Below, one piece after another: positions 10,321 to 18,486 of a DNA stretch of 64,000 bases; the stretch's first letter is position 1, and the number at the start of each line of letters is the position of its first letter. Source of the stretch: Micromonospora globbae (lineage in GTDB: Bacteria > Actinomycetota > Actinomycetes > Mycobacteriales > Micromonosporaceae); the NCBI RefSeq assembly GCF_003610785.1, contig NZ_RAQQ01000006.1:124001-188000 (forward strand), read 5' to 3'. The position numbers and the translations under genes were made by a program. The notes under the pieces are model-generated. The model ran no database searches, was not told where the DNA came from, and saw only the letters and a list, made by a program, of their open reading frames with translations.

Positions 10321-12002
10321 GCAACGTGGTCGGCCGGATGCGCGAGGCGTTCCGCGGCGACCAGCGCGTCGACCCGGACGTCCTGCTCGCCCGCCTGGAC
10401 GCCGTACGCCGCTTCCTCGCGGCCGCGGACGGGCACCTGCCGGACGCCCGGCTGGTCCCCGCGCACACCGTGGTCGAGCGGGCCGGCGCCCGGCTGGCCC
10501 TCTCCCGCGACCACACCGTGGTGGCGCTCGCCGGCGCCACCGGCAGCGGCAAGTCGAGCCTGTTCAACGCGCTGGCCCGGCTGGAGCTGTCCCCGGTCGG
10601 GGTGCGCCGGCCCACCACGGGCGTCGCCCACGCGTGCGTCTGGGGCCCGCCGGAGGGCGCGGCCGGGCTGCTCGACTGGGTCGGCGTCCTGCCGCGGCAC
10701 CGGTTCGTGCGGGAGAGCGCGCTCGACGGCGACGACGAGGCCGCGCTGCGCGGCCTGGTCCTGCTGGACCTGCCCGACTTCGACTCGGTGCAGTGGTCCC
10801 ACCGGCTGGAGGTGGACCGCCTGCTCGGGCTGGTCGACCTGGTGGTCTGGGTGGTCGACCCGCAGAAGTACGCGGACCGCGTGATCCACGACAGCTACCT
10901 GCGCGAGTTCCACCGCCACCGCGACGTCACGCTGGTCGTGCTCAACCAGGCCGACCGGCTCCCCCCGGCCGAGCTGCCCAAGGTGCTGGCCGACCTGCGG
11001 CGGCTGCTCGACGCGGACGGGCTGGACGGCGTACCCCTGATCGCGACGACCGCCACGGAACCGGCCGGCATCGCCGACCTGCGCGCGACGCTCGAACGGA
11101 CCGTCGCCGAGCGCCAGGCGGCGCTGCGCCGGCTCGCCGGCGACGTGGACACCGTGGTGGCGGACCTGGGCGAACTGGTCGGCACCGACCGCCCGGCCGC
11201 CGGCCCGGACGCCGCGACGACCGATACGTTGACCCGCGCCCTCGCGGGAGCGGCCGGTGTGCCGGCCGTCACGGAGGCGGTGCGGCAGGCGTACCGCCAC
11301 CGGGCCGCGGCGAGCACGGGCTGGCCCCTGGTGCGCGGCTGGCGGCGGCTGCGCCCCGACCCGCTGCGCCGGCTCCACCTGCCCGGCACGGCCGGCGGGG
11401 GCACCGACCCGGCGGAGAGCCTCGTGGCCGCGACCTCGGTGCCCGACCCGACGGCCGCCCAGCGTTCCGCGCTCGGGCTGGCCATCCGGTCGGTGGCCGA
11501 GCACGCCGCCGCGGACCTGCCGGGGGCCTGGCCCACGGCGGTCACCGACGCGGCGCGGTCCCGCCTCGGCGACCTGCCCGACGCGCTCGACCGGGCGGTG
11601 GCCGGCACGGATCTCGGCCTGGACCGCCGGCCGCTCTGGTGGCGGTTCGTCGGCACCGGGCAGTGGCTGGTGACCCTCGCCGCGGTGGTCGGGCTCGGCT
11701 GGCTGGTGCTCGGCTACGTGGTCCGGGCGCTCGGCCTGCCCGCGCTGGAGAACCCGACCGTGGGCGTGGTGCCGCTGCCCACCGTGCTGCTGCTCGGTGG
11801 ACTGCTCGCCGGCCTGCTGCTCGCGGCGCTGACCCGGCCCCTGGTCCGCTGGGCGGCCGTACGGGCCCGCCGCCGGGCCGAGCAGCGGCTCGTCACGGCC
11901 GTGGCGGCGGTGGGCGACGAGTACGTGCTCGCCCCGGTGCGGGGCGTCCTCGCCCGGTACGCCGAGGCGCGGGACGCCCTGCGCGACGCGTCCCGCCGCT
12001 GA
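10317..12002 (+). CDS. Second large GTPase with C-terminal membrane segments (YfjP-like)
   Basis: 561 residues. G1 GATGSGKSS near residue 70, G2 RPTTGVAH, G3 DLPDFDSV near 155, and canonical G4 VVLNQADR near 205. Two strong transmembrane helices are near the C-terminus (WLVTLAAVVGLGWLVLGYVV and VLLLGGLLAGLLLAAL, about 445-515), followed by a basic cytoplasmic tail. It pairs with the preceding GTPase; together they resemble two-gene dynamin-like cassettes in which partners form hetero-oligomers. That function is an inference. GTG start overlaps the micro-ORF stop (GTGA). Confidence 0.82.
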   Translation: MSNVVGRMREAFRGDQRVDPDVLLARLDAVRRFLAAADGHLPDARLVPAHTVVERAGARLALSRDHTVVALAGATGSGKSSLFNALARLELSPVGVRRPTTGVAHACVWGPPEGAAGLLDWVGVLPRHRFVRESALDGDDEAALRGLVLLDLPDFDSVQWSHRLEVDRLLGLVDLVVWVVDPQKYADRVIHDSYLREFHRHRDVTLVVLNQADRLPPAELPKVLADLRRLLDADGLDGVPLIATTATEPAGIADLRATLERTVAERQAALRRLAGDVDTVVADLGELVGTDRPAAGPDAATTDTLTRALAGAAGVPAVTEAVRQAYRHRAAASTGWPLVRGWRRLRPDPLRRLHLPGTAGGGTDPAESLVAATSVPDPTAAQRSALGLAIRSVAEHAAADLPGAWPTAVTDAARSRLGDLPDALDRAVAGTDLGLDRRPLWWRFVGTGQWLVTLAAVVGLGWLVLGYVVRALGLPALENPTVGVVPLPTVLLLGGLLAGLLLAALTRPLVRWAAVRARRRAEQRLVTAVAAVGDEYVLAPVRGVLARYAEARDALRDASRR

Positions 12003-12056
12003 CCCCGCGGGGTCGCTACGGCTGCCGGTACGCCGCGTCCGGCGTAGGGTCGGCAC

Positions 12057-13274
12057 ATGGCTCCTCCCCGGACCCCGTACGACGCGGTGCTGCACGCCGC
12101 CCGCGACGTGACGCGGCTGGACTGCGCCCTGGACGCCGAGATGCTCGGCGCCGCGCTGCTGGGCAGCGTGTACGCGATCGCGGAGACCGATCGCAGCGCC
12201 GCCGTCCGCGAGTTCGTCGGCGGTTTCCTCGCGGCCACGTCCCGCCGGCGCACCGCCGCCGCGACCACCATCCGCTCCGTGTTCGCCACCCTCGTGCCCG
12301 ACGCCGAGGGCGCCGCGCGGGTCCGGCCCGGCAGCCAGGCGCCGGCCTGGTCCGGCCAGCTCGGGCGGGTGCACCTGACCGGCAGCTGGGCGTACGGCGA
12401 CGTGTACGGCGACCAGACCTCCTACGTCGCCACGTTCGCGTACGACGACGACGCGGGCGGCCCGGAGCACGCGATGGTGGCGCTGATCGACCACAACATC
12501 GGCATCACGAAGGACATCTTCGTCGGCGGGCCGGCCGAACGGATCCTCGACCAGGTGCGGCAGATGTGCGCGGCCGACGAGCTGACCTGGTTCCGGGAGG
12601 AGGACCCGGCCCGGATCCGCGGCGAGGTGGCCCGCCACCTCGCGGTCACCGACGACCTCGGCGAACTGCCCGGCGAGGGCGCGCTCGCCACGGACCGGGC
12701 GCTCGCCGGCGCGCGGCTCGCCGTGCTGCCCGCCGCGCCGGCCACCGCACCGCCGGTCGCCGAGCCGCTCTCGGCGGACGAGCGGACCCGGCTGGTCCGG
12801 CGTTTCCTCGCCTCGCCCGAGGCCGCGCGGGCCGGGCTGGACACCGTCGACGACGCGGAGCTGGCCTCGCTACACTTCTGCCTCGGCCTGCTGCTGGACC
12901 ACGCGGCGAGCTTCCCGGACGCCGACCCGCTGCGGTGGAGCCCGGCCGTCGCCGGCCTGTTCCTGCTGGACTGGGTGCACCGGCGGGCCGTGCTGGACAT
13001 GGACGACGCCGCCATGCTGCCGCGGGTGCTGCGGGCCTGGGCCCGGTACGCCGCCCGGCAGCGGGGGCTCCCGGCGATCGCCGTGGCGCAGACCGACGCG
13101 GCGATCGAGGAGATGGTGCCGGAGTTCGCCCGCCTGTACAGCACCGGGGAGCGGCGCAGCCCGGCCACCGCGGCAGTGGCCGAGCTGATCGCCGACGGGG
13201 TGGACCTGGACGACCCGGCCGCCCTGCACGCCTGGATCGAGGCCAACCGCCACCGCCTGACCGACCCCGACTGA
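12057..13274 (+). CDS. Conserved actinobacterial protein of unknown function (405 aa)
   Basis: Soluble and acidic; no domain I can name. Visible features are a hydrophobic patch ALLGSVYAIAETDRS near 40, a WSGQLGRVHLTGSWAYGDVY segment near 100, a central charged region, and helical C-terminal repeats. It follows the GTPase by 54 bp on the same strand and is probably in that operon. Some actinobacterial proteins of this type are described as hypothetical next to GTPases. No catalytic motif is seen. ATG start at 12057, with no strong ribosome site. Confidence 0.7.
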   Translation: MAPPRTPYDAVLHAARDVTRLDCALDAEMLGAALLGSVYAIAETDRSAAVREFVGGFLAATSRRRTAAATTIRSVFATLVPDAEGAARVRPGSQAPAWSGQLGRVHLTGSWAYGDVYGDQTSYVATFAYDDDAGGPEHAMVALIDHNIGITKDIFVGGPAERILDQVRQMCAADELTWFREEDPARIRGEVARHLAVTDDLGELPGEGALATDRALAGARLAVLPAAPATAPPVAEPLSADERTRLVRRFLASPEAARAGLDTVDDAELASLHFCLGLLLDHAASFPDADPLRWSPAVAGLFLLDWVHRRAVLDMDDAAMLPRVLRAWARYAARQRGLPAIAVAQTDAAIEEMVPEFARLYSTGERRSPATAAVAELIADGVDLDDPAALHAWIEANRHRLTDPD

Positions 13275-13341
13275 CCCCCACCCGCCCCGACTGAGCCCCA
13301 CCCGCCGGGCCCGCCCCCGCGCGCCCCCTCCTCCGTCCGAC

Positions 13342-13396
13342 GATCATGAGGTTGGCGGGGAGTTCGATCTCCGATTCCCCCGCCAACCTCATGATC
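13342..13396. repeat. Palindromic intergenic repeat (full copy)
   Basis: Perfect 19-bp inverted repeat GATCATGAGGTTGGCGGGG / CCCCGCCAACCTCATGATC around a 17-nt centre containing TCGATCTCCGA. A half copy lies at 16383-16412. It sits between convergent genes, where the hairpin could also terminate transcription in both directions. The form is that of a REP-like element. Confidence 0.75.
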
Positions 13397-13399
13397 AAC

Positions 13400-13515
13400 G
13401 GGGAGGGTGGCGGGCCGTCAGGGCTCGACGAGGTTCAGGCGGCGGGAGGGTGCCGGGAGGGCGGCGGGGAGGGTGGCGGGCCGTCAGGGCTCGACGAGGT
13501 TCAGGCGGCGGGAGG
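13400..13515. repeat. Tandem duplication of the 3' end of the NAD-kinase-like gene
   Basis: Two copies of a 50-bp segment at 13400-13449 and 13466-13515, period 66 bp, identical over the unit. Each holds the last codons and TGA stop of the gene at 13484-14560. The outer copy is outside the reading frame and appears to be a duplicated tail. Confidence 0.8.
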
Positions 13516-14560
13516 CCACCGAGACGGTGAGCCGCTGTCCCCAGTCCAGGGTCAGCCGGTCGGCCTCGAGGCCGTCGGCGAAGACCACCAGACCGTCGGA
13601 CTCGGCCACCAGCTCCAGGCGCTCGCCGCCGTCGAGGCGGCCGGTCGTGAGCGCCACCCCGGTGACCGGGGACGGCCACGCCTCCCGTACGAACCAGCAG
13701 AGCGCGGCCTCCTCCGGGGCGGGCGGACGCGGCGCACCCGGACGGTCCCGCGCGATGGACGCACACCAGCCGGTCGCCCCCGTACCGCTGCCGACCACCA
13801 CCCCGGAGGAGGAGTGCCGCTCCCGCCGGATCCGCCCGGGCTCCCCGACCGACAGGAGGTAGCGCGCGGACTGGTGGGAGGCGTGCCCCACGTACACCTC
13901 GTTGAGGCCGACCAGCTCCTGGCCGTCGTCGAGCGCGGCCCGGACCATCGTCCGGGCCCGCGTCGGCGCCGCACCGGCCGCGACCGCCGGCAGCAGTGCG
14001 GCCAGCGCGGCGGCCCGGTGCCGCACCAGGACGCCGGCGTTGCGCCCGGGCTCCGGGTCCACGCCGATCACCGGCTGCCCCGCGAGGTACTTGGCGACGT
14101 TGGCCACCAGCCCGTCCTGGCCGACGGCGACCACCACGTCCTCGGGGCCGAAGAGGAACCGCGGCAGGTCCGACCGGTCGACCGCCCCACGCCGCCAGTC
14201 GGCGGGTACGGCCGCGCCGACCGCCGTGAGCGCCGCCTGGAGCGCGTCGTGCCGCTCGACCACCTCGGCCAGCGTGCGGCCCCGTTCCCGCAGGTACCAG
14301 TCGGCCGCCGCCCGGGTGCCGTGCCGGGCCACCAGTTCGTCGAGTTCGCTGCGCCGGCTCACCACGACCACCCGCGGGGCGAGGGTGCCGCCGCCAGCAC
14401 CCACCGGCCCCGCACGGCCCACAACCGCGCTACTCGCCGACCCCGCACCGTTCACCGGCCCGGCGCCGCTCGCCGGCCCCGGCCCGGCGCTCACCGGCCC
14501 CCTCCCGCCGGTGAGCGCCGGAACCCCGGACCCGGCCCGATCGCCACGCGCATCCCTCAT
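13484..14560 (-). CDS. NAD kinase-like protein, degenerate GGDGT motif
   Basis: About 358 residues. After a 60-residue Gly/Ala/Pro linker comes an ATP-NAD kinase-type fold. VVAVGQDGLVANVAKYL stands where canonical enzymes have GGDGT, GVDPEPGRNAG follows, then GLNEVYVG (the conserved NE pair) and GTGATGW in place of TGSTAY. The DG aspartate and NE motif remain, but GGDGT has become GQDGL, so activity on NAD is uncertain. It may bind NAD(H), phosphorylate another lipid- or NAD-like substrate, or be regulatory. ATGA overlap with the SPFH gene shows translational coupling. The start could lie further in, since the first 60 residues are low complexity. Confidence 0.72.
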   Translation of the reverse strand: MRDARGDRAGSGVPALTGGRGPVSAGPGPASGAGPVNGAGSASSAVVGRAGPVGAGGGTLAPRVVVVSRRSELDELVARHGTRAAADWYLRERGRTLAEVVERHDALQAALTAVGAAVPADWRRGAVDRSDLPRFLFGPEDVVVAVGQDGLVANVAKYLAGQPVIGVDPEPGRNAGVLVRHRAAALAALLPAVAAGAAPTRARTMVRAALDDGQELVGLNEVYVGHASHQSARYLLSVGEPGRIRRERHSSSGVVVGSGTGATGWCASIARDRPGAPRPPAPEEAALCWFVREAWPSPVTGVALTTGRLDGGERLELVAESDGLVVFADGLEADRLTLDWGQRLTVSVASRRLNLVEP

Positions 14561-15618
14561 CGCGCCGGAGTCAGTCGGGCCAGCAGGTCGGTGAGCAGGT
14601 CGGGCGTGACGGTGAGCTGCCCGATCTGCGGCAACTGCCCGGCCAGCTCGCGGACGGCGAGGGTCTGGAGGACCGCCGGCGGCAGCTCGGCGTACGCGGC
14701 GAGCTTGGCCGCCTCCGCCTCGGCCTCGGCGTGCCCGACCGCCCGTACGCCCTCGGCCCGGGCGGCGGCGAGCGTCCGTTCCTTGTCCGCCTCGACGCCC
14801 GCCAGCACCCGGGCGCGGTCGGCGGCCGCGGCGGTGGCGACCTTCTCCCGCTCCGCCTTGCCCTGGGCGGCGGCCAGCTCGGCGGCGGCGTCCAGTTCAA
14901 CCTTGCGCCGCGAGTTCGCGCCGTGCTGTTCGACGAGCTGCTGCTCGCGCCGGGCCAGCTCGATCTTGTTCTGCAGCTCGTTCTCGGCGATCGACCGTTC
15001 CTGCTCGACGGCCTGCGCCCGGCGGGCGTACGTGGCCCGGTCGGCCTCGACCTGCACCGCCTCCCGCGTCGGGGTCTGCAGGGCGCGTTCGAGTTCGGGT
15101 TCGGGCCGGATGGCGACCACCCGGGCGCTGACCACCGCGACGCCGACGTCGGCGAGCCTCGGCTCGGCTGCCAGGGTCGCCGCGACCGCCTCCCGCACCG
15201 GCGCGATGGCGGCGAGCGCCTCGGCCAGCGGCATCCGGGCGAGCAGGTCGAGGGCGGGCTGCTGGGCCAGCTCGGCGAGGAGGGTGGCGACCTGGTCGAG
15301 CGGGCGGGAACGGGCCCGGCCGGTCCGCGGGTCGATGGAGAAGTCGAGTCGGCGGGCGGCCAGCGCGGGGTCGGCCACCCGGTAGGTCACCGTCGCCTGG
15401 ACGGTGATGTCGGCGAAGTCCTCCGTGCGGGCGTGGAAGAGCAGCGGCAGCTCCCGGTCGTCGACCGGCACCTCGCTGAGCACCGCCCGCAGGGGCCGGT
15501 ACCAGAACGACAGGCCGGTCCCCTCCCGGCGGACCCGGTCGCCCACCTGCAACCGGACCCAGCTCGTCGGCGTCCCGCGCAGGTGGCGCAGGAAGGCCCT
15601 TCTCGTCACGTCGGCCAT
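14557..15618 (-). CDS. SPFH/Band 7 domain protein
   Basis: 353 residues. The SPFH domain (about 20-200) begins WVRLQVGDRVRREGTGLSFW, with VPVDDRELPLLFHARTEDFA typical of the prohibitin/flotillin beta-sandwich. A long Ala/Glu-rich coiled coil (about 205-310) follows, then a short tail. There is no clear N-terminal membrane helix, so attachment may be peripheral. SPFH proteins oligomerise as membrane scaffolds. Coupled by ATGA overlap to the NAD-kinase-like gene, and divergent from a NrtR-type regulator with a palindrome in between. The ATG at 15618 is set by GGAGG seven bases ahead. Confidence 0.85.
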   Translation of the reverse strand: MADVTRRAFLRHLRGTPTSWVRLQVGDRVRREGTGLSFWYRPLRAVLSEVPVDDRELPLLFHARTEDFADITVQATVTYRVADPALAARRLDFSIDPRTGRARSRPLDQVATLLAELAQQPALDLLARMPLAEALAAIAPVREAVAATLAAEPRLADVGVAVVSARVVAIRPEPELERALQTPTREAVQVEADRATYARRAQAVEQERSIAENELQNKIELARREQQLVEQHGANSRRKVELDAAAELAAAQGKAEREKVATAAAADRARVLAGVEADKERTLAAARAEGVRAVGHAEAEAEAAKLAAYAELPPAVLQTLAVRELAGQLPQIGQLTVTPDLLTDLLARLTPAR

Positions 15619-15645
15619 GGCCGCACCTCCATTTCTCGTCACTCC

Positions 15646-15674
15646 GACGATAACCGCTCTGCTAGATTATCGTC
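15646..15674. promoter_or_regulatory. Palindromic operator between SPFH gene and NrtR-like gene
   Basis: Perfect 8-bp inverted repeat GACGATAA-N13-TTATCGTC. It lies 27 bp from the SPFH start and 17 bp from the Nudix start in an AT-richer stretch, where divergent promoters must be. It is a good candidate site for the adjacent NrtR-like protein. Confidence 0.6.
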
Positions 15675-15691
15675 AAGGTGGTGATAAACAG

Positions 15692-16387
15692 ATGGCCGAG
15701 TACCCGCCCTTCGCGGTGACCGTCGACCTCGTGGTGCTGACCGTCCGGTCCGACGAGCTGAACGTGCTGCTGGTCCGGCGCGGCGTCGAGCCGTACCGGG
15801 GGCGGTGGGCGCTGCCGGGCGGCTTCGTCCACGTCGACGAGGACCTGCCCGCCGCGGCCGTCCGCGAGTTGACCGAGGAGACCGGCCTCGCCGAGCCGGC
15901 CGGTCACCTGGAACAGCTCGGCACGTACGGCCGGCCGGACCGCGACCCGCGCGGGCGGGTGGTCACGGTGGCCTGGCTGGCCCTCCTGCCCGACCTCGAC
16001 CGCCCGGTCGCGGGCACCGACGCCGCCTCGGCGGAGTGGCTGCCGGTCGCGGCGCTCCGGCCCGGCCAGCTCGCCTTCGACCACGACCGGATCCTGGCCG
16101 ACGGCGTGGAACGGGCCCGCGCGAAGCTCGAGTACACCTCGCTGGCCGCCGCGTTCTGCCCGCCGGAGTTCACCGTCGCGCAGCTGCGCACCGTCTACGA
16201 GACCGTCTGGGGCACCCGCCTCGACCCGCGCAACTTCCACCGGAAGGTGACCGGCACACCGGGGTTCGTGGAGCCGGTGGGGCGGTCCACCGAGGGCGAA
16301 CGGGGGCGGCCCGCGCAACTGTTCCGCCGCGGCCCCGCCGAGCTGCTGCACCCGCCGATGCTCCGCCCCACCGCCGATCGGCCATGA
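15692..16387 (+). CDS. NrtR-type regulator: Nudix domain plus winged helix
   Basis: 231 residues. An N-terminal Nudix domain carries the box GGFVHVDEDLPAAAVRELTE followed by ETGL, an intact GX5EX7REUXEEXGU pattern. The C-terminal winged helix (about 150-215, TVAQLRTVYETVWGTRLDPR then NFHRKV) is typical of NrtR, which senses ADP-ribose-type NAD metabolites. With an intact Nudix box it may hydrolyse ADP-ribose or nucleotide sugars. It is probably the repressor acting on the palindrome 17 bp upstream, and so on the divergent SPFH / NAD-kinase-like pair. Its TGA stop is provided by the palindromic repeat that begins at 16383. Confidence 0.85.
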   Translation: MAEYPPFAVTVDLVVLTVRSDELNVLLVRRGVEPYRGRWALPGGFVHVDEDLPAAAVRELTEETGLAEPAGHLEQLGTYGRPDRDPRGRVVTVAWLALLPDLDRPVAGTDAASAEWLPVAALRPGQLAFDHDRILADGVERARAKLEYTSLAAAFCPPEFTVAQLRTVYETVWGTRLDPRNFHRKVTGTPGFVEPVGRSTEGERGRPAQLFRRGPAELLHPPMLRPTADRP

Positions 16388-16412
16388 GGTTGGCGGGCAT
16401 CTCGATCTCCGA
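16383..16412. repeat. Palindromic intergenic repeat (half copy)
   Basis: CATGAGGTTGGCGGG followed three bases later by TCGATCTCCGA, matching the left arm and centre of the element at 13342-13396. The right arm is absent. The TGA inside the element is the stop codon of the NrtR-type gene. Confidence 0.7.
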
Positions 16413-16439
16413 CGACGCCGCTCATGCGGTGGGTGCGGC

Positions 16440-17066
16440 TCAGTTGAGCGCCGCGAACACCGCGCCGGCCACCAGCCCGCCCACCAGGCCACCGACGAGC
16501 ACCTGCGGCACGGTGTGGTCCCGCAGCCGGACCCGGGACCAGCCCACGAGGACGAGCAGCGGCACGGCGGCCAGGAGCGGGGCCCCGAACGTGAGGATCA
16601 GGATCACCACCGTGCCGGCGGCCACCGCCGAGTGGATCGACATCTTCCACCAGTGGCTCACGGCCACCGCCACCACGAGGCCGATGGCCCCCGCCACGAC
16701 GAGCGCCAGCACCGGCCTGGGCGCGCCGAGCGCCGCCAGCAGGGCGAGGCCCGCGACGACCGAGCAGAGGCCGACGAGCAGCGGTACGCGACGCTGCTCG
16801 CGCAGCCCGACGTGATGGTCGGTGAGGCGTCCCCGACGCACCCCGCCGACGATGTACGCGAACGGGATGCCGCTGACGAAGAGGACGGCGAGCAGGCCCC
16901 ACCCGAGCCCGCCCAGCCCGCCCGCCGTGCTGTGCCAGCCGACGGCGAGCGTCAGCAGCGAGACCAGCACCGCCGGCGCCGACAGCTCGGTGACGAGCCG
17001 GGCGAACCGCAGCGTCGGGCCGGGTCGGGGCGCGGCACGCCGACGGGATTCCGCACCGCCGCCCAC
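16440..17066 (-). CDS. PAP2-like integral membrane protein
   Basis: 208 residues with about six membrane helices. The end of the protein has SHWWKMSIHSAVAAG and VGWSRVRLRDHTVPQVLVG, which match the second and third parts of the PAP2 phosphatase signature (SGH and SRxxxxxHxxxD) in relaxed form: H and R-H are kept, while the final Asp is missing. It is likely a lipid phosphate phosphatase or a non-catalytic relative. GTG start behind GGAGGAG. It lies 63 bp downstream of a Pro/Thr-rich membrane protein gene on the same strand. Confidence 0.65.
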   Translation of the reverse strand: MGGGAESRRRAAPRPGPTLRFARLVTELSAPAVLVSLLTLAVGWHSTAGGLGGLGWGLLAVLFVSGIPFAYIVGGVRRGRLTDHHVGLREQRRVPLLVGLCSVVAGLALLAALGAPRPVLALVVAGAIGLVVAVAVSHWWKMSIHSAVAAGTVVILILTFGAPLLAAVPLLVLVGWSRVRLRDHTVPQVLVGGLVGGLVAGAVFAALN

Positions 17067-17129
17067 GCCGTCTCCTCCACGTGCACCCGCCGGCCCGGAC
17101 CGGCCGGACGGCTCAGCCGCTCCTGATCG

Positions 17130-17957
17130 TCACCGTACCGGCCGCGGCTCGACCGAGGGCCCGCCAACGGGTTCCGCCACGGACGGGGCGACACCGCCCG
17201 TCGGCGACGGAGCGCCGCTCGCGCTCCGCTCCGGCGTGGGGCGGGGTCCGACGGTCGGACGGACGCTGGCGGTCGGCCGGGGGACGTCCGTCGTGCTCGG
17301 GGACGGGTCGGTGGGCTCCGGTGGATCCTCGGGCGGCACCGGATCGGTGGGGTCGGCCGTCGGGGTCGGCGTGACGGGCCGGGGCGGTGACGGCGTGACC
17401 GTGTCGGACGGGGACGGACTGACGGTCGGCTCGTCGGTCGGCGAGACGCTGGGCGACGGGCTCGGCGTGACGGGCGGCCGGGCCGGCGGCGGCGCGGTCC
17501 GCGTGGGGCGTGGCGCCGGGCGTACGGGCCGCCGGGGCGGCTCGACCGCCCCGCGGGTCGGGTCCACCTCGCGGGCGCCCGACCGGTCCGGCTCCCGGGT
17601 CGGGAAGTCGGCCGACCAGCCGCTCACCGCCGTCGGGCTGCCCGTGGAGCGCGGCGGCACGGCCGCCTGGCTGCTCGTCGGCAGCGGGACGACCACCGGC
17701 CCCACGCTGGGTGTCGGGATGAACGGGGTGCCGTGGTCGGGCAGCGCCGTGCTGCCCACGGTGGCGGAGCCCGCGCTGATCGCCGCGAGGATCGGCATCG
17801 ACGCGGTGCCGGCCAGCAGCGCGACAGTGAAGAGATAACCCCGCGGCGGACCGGCGGAGCCGGGGGCCCGGTGCGCCCCCACCACCCGTCGGTAGCCACC
17901 CGCCGCCCGGTGCCGGCCGAGCAGCGGCGTGGGGGGACCGTCGGCCGGCTCGGACAC
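17130..17957 (-). CDS. Pro/Ser/Thr-rich single-pass membrane protein
   Basis: 275 residues. A short cytoplasmic Arg-rich region comes first, then one hydrophobic helix near 45-65 (YLFTVALLAGTASMPILAAI). A long outside tail follows, dominated by Pro, Thr and Ser with PSPSPSVSPT-type repeats, as in wall-spanning stalks that are often glycosylated. No folded domain is seen. The GTG at 17957 was chosen for the GAGGGAGG site ahead. No function can be assigned. Confidence 0.55.
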   Translation of the reverse strand: MSEPADGPPTPLLGRHRAAGGYRRVVGAHRAPGSAGPPRGYLFTVALLAGTASMPILAAISAGSATVGSTALPDHGTPFIPTPSVGPVVVPLPTSSQAAVPPRSTGSPTAVSGWSADFPTREPDRSGAREVDPTRGAVEPPRRPVRPAPRPTRTAPPPARPPVTPSPSPSVSPTDEPTVSPSPSDTVTPSPPRPVTPTPTADPTDPVPPEDPPEPTDPSPSTTDVPRPTASVRPTVGPRPTPERSASGAPSPTGGVAPSVAEPVGGPSVEPRPVR

Positions 17958-18486
17958 CAGCGCCTCCCTCTGGTCGATCGTGGACAGTCGGGTCGGGGAG
18001 CCGGGCACGCAGGGGTGCGGCAAAACACCCGATCGCGGCGAACCCGCCGGGAATCAGGGTGGCGGAGTGACGCTGGGTTGACCAGCCCTCTACAGCGTGT
18101 CGACATGCCCAACTGCCCGAACGGTGACGAACCATGACCGGATCGTCGTCGGGCGCGCCGCGCGCCGTTGTTGACAAAGGCCGCGAAGCGATCGGTGCCC
18201 GAACGAGCAGGCCGGGCGTACTGTGGGCCCCCTCACCTCCTCTGCGAATATGGAGCACGACGGCAACGCAGCCGCGGCCTCCGCGCACCCTCGCGGCAGG
18301 CGCGGCGGGACGCCGGCGCTCCCGAACCGGGTTCGGCCAACTGAATCCGGCTCACGCCGCGCGGCAACCCCCCACCGGGGCTAGGCGCGGCCGCCAGGAA
18401 CCGGTCCGGCATCAGCCGGGCAGGCGCAGGATTTGCGCGGCCGGGTGACCCCCCGGTGCCGACGCAGACACGACAGGGAGAGACGG
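17958..18486. other. 529-bp divergent intergenic region upstream of the 2-oxoacid dehydrogenase operon
   Basis: No convincing gene. A TTGACA hexamer at 18171-18176 is the best -35-like signal toward pdhA, but no matching -10 lies 16-18 bp on; TACTGT at 18210-18220 is too far. A short open frame from 18134 lacks a ribosome site and has shadow-like Arg/Pro composition. Confidence 0.4.

Noticed and set aside
18171..18176. TTGACA as pdhA promoter
   Set aside because: No -10 hexamer at 16-18 bp; the match alone is not enough to call a promoter.
18134..18448. Open frame in the 529-bp region upstream of pdhA
   Set aside because: No ribosome site, no recognisable fold, Arg/Pro-rich shadow composition; treated as intergenic.
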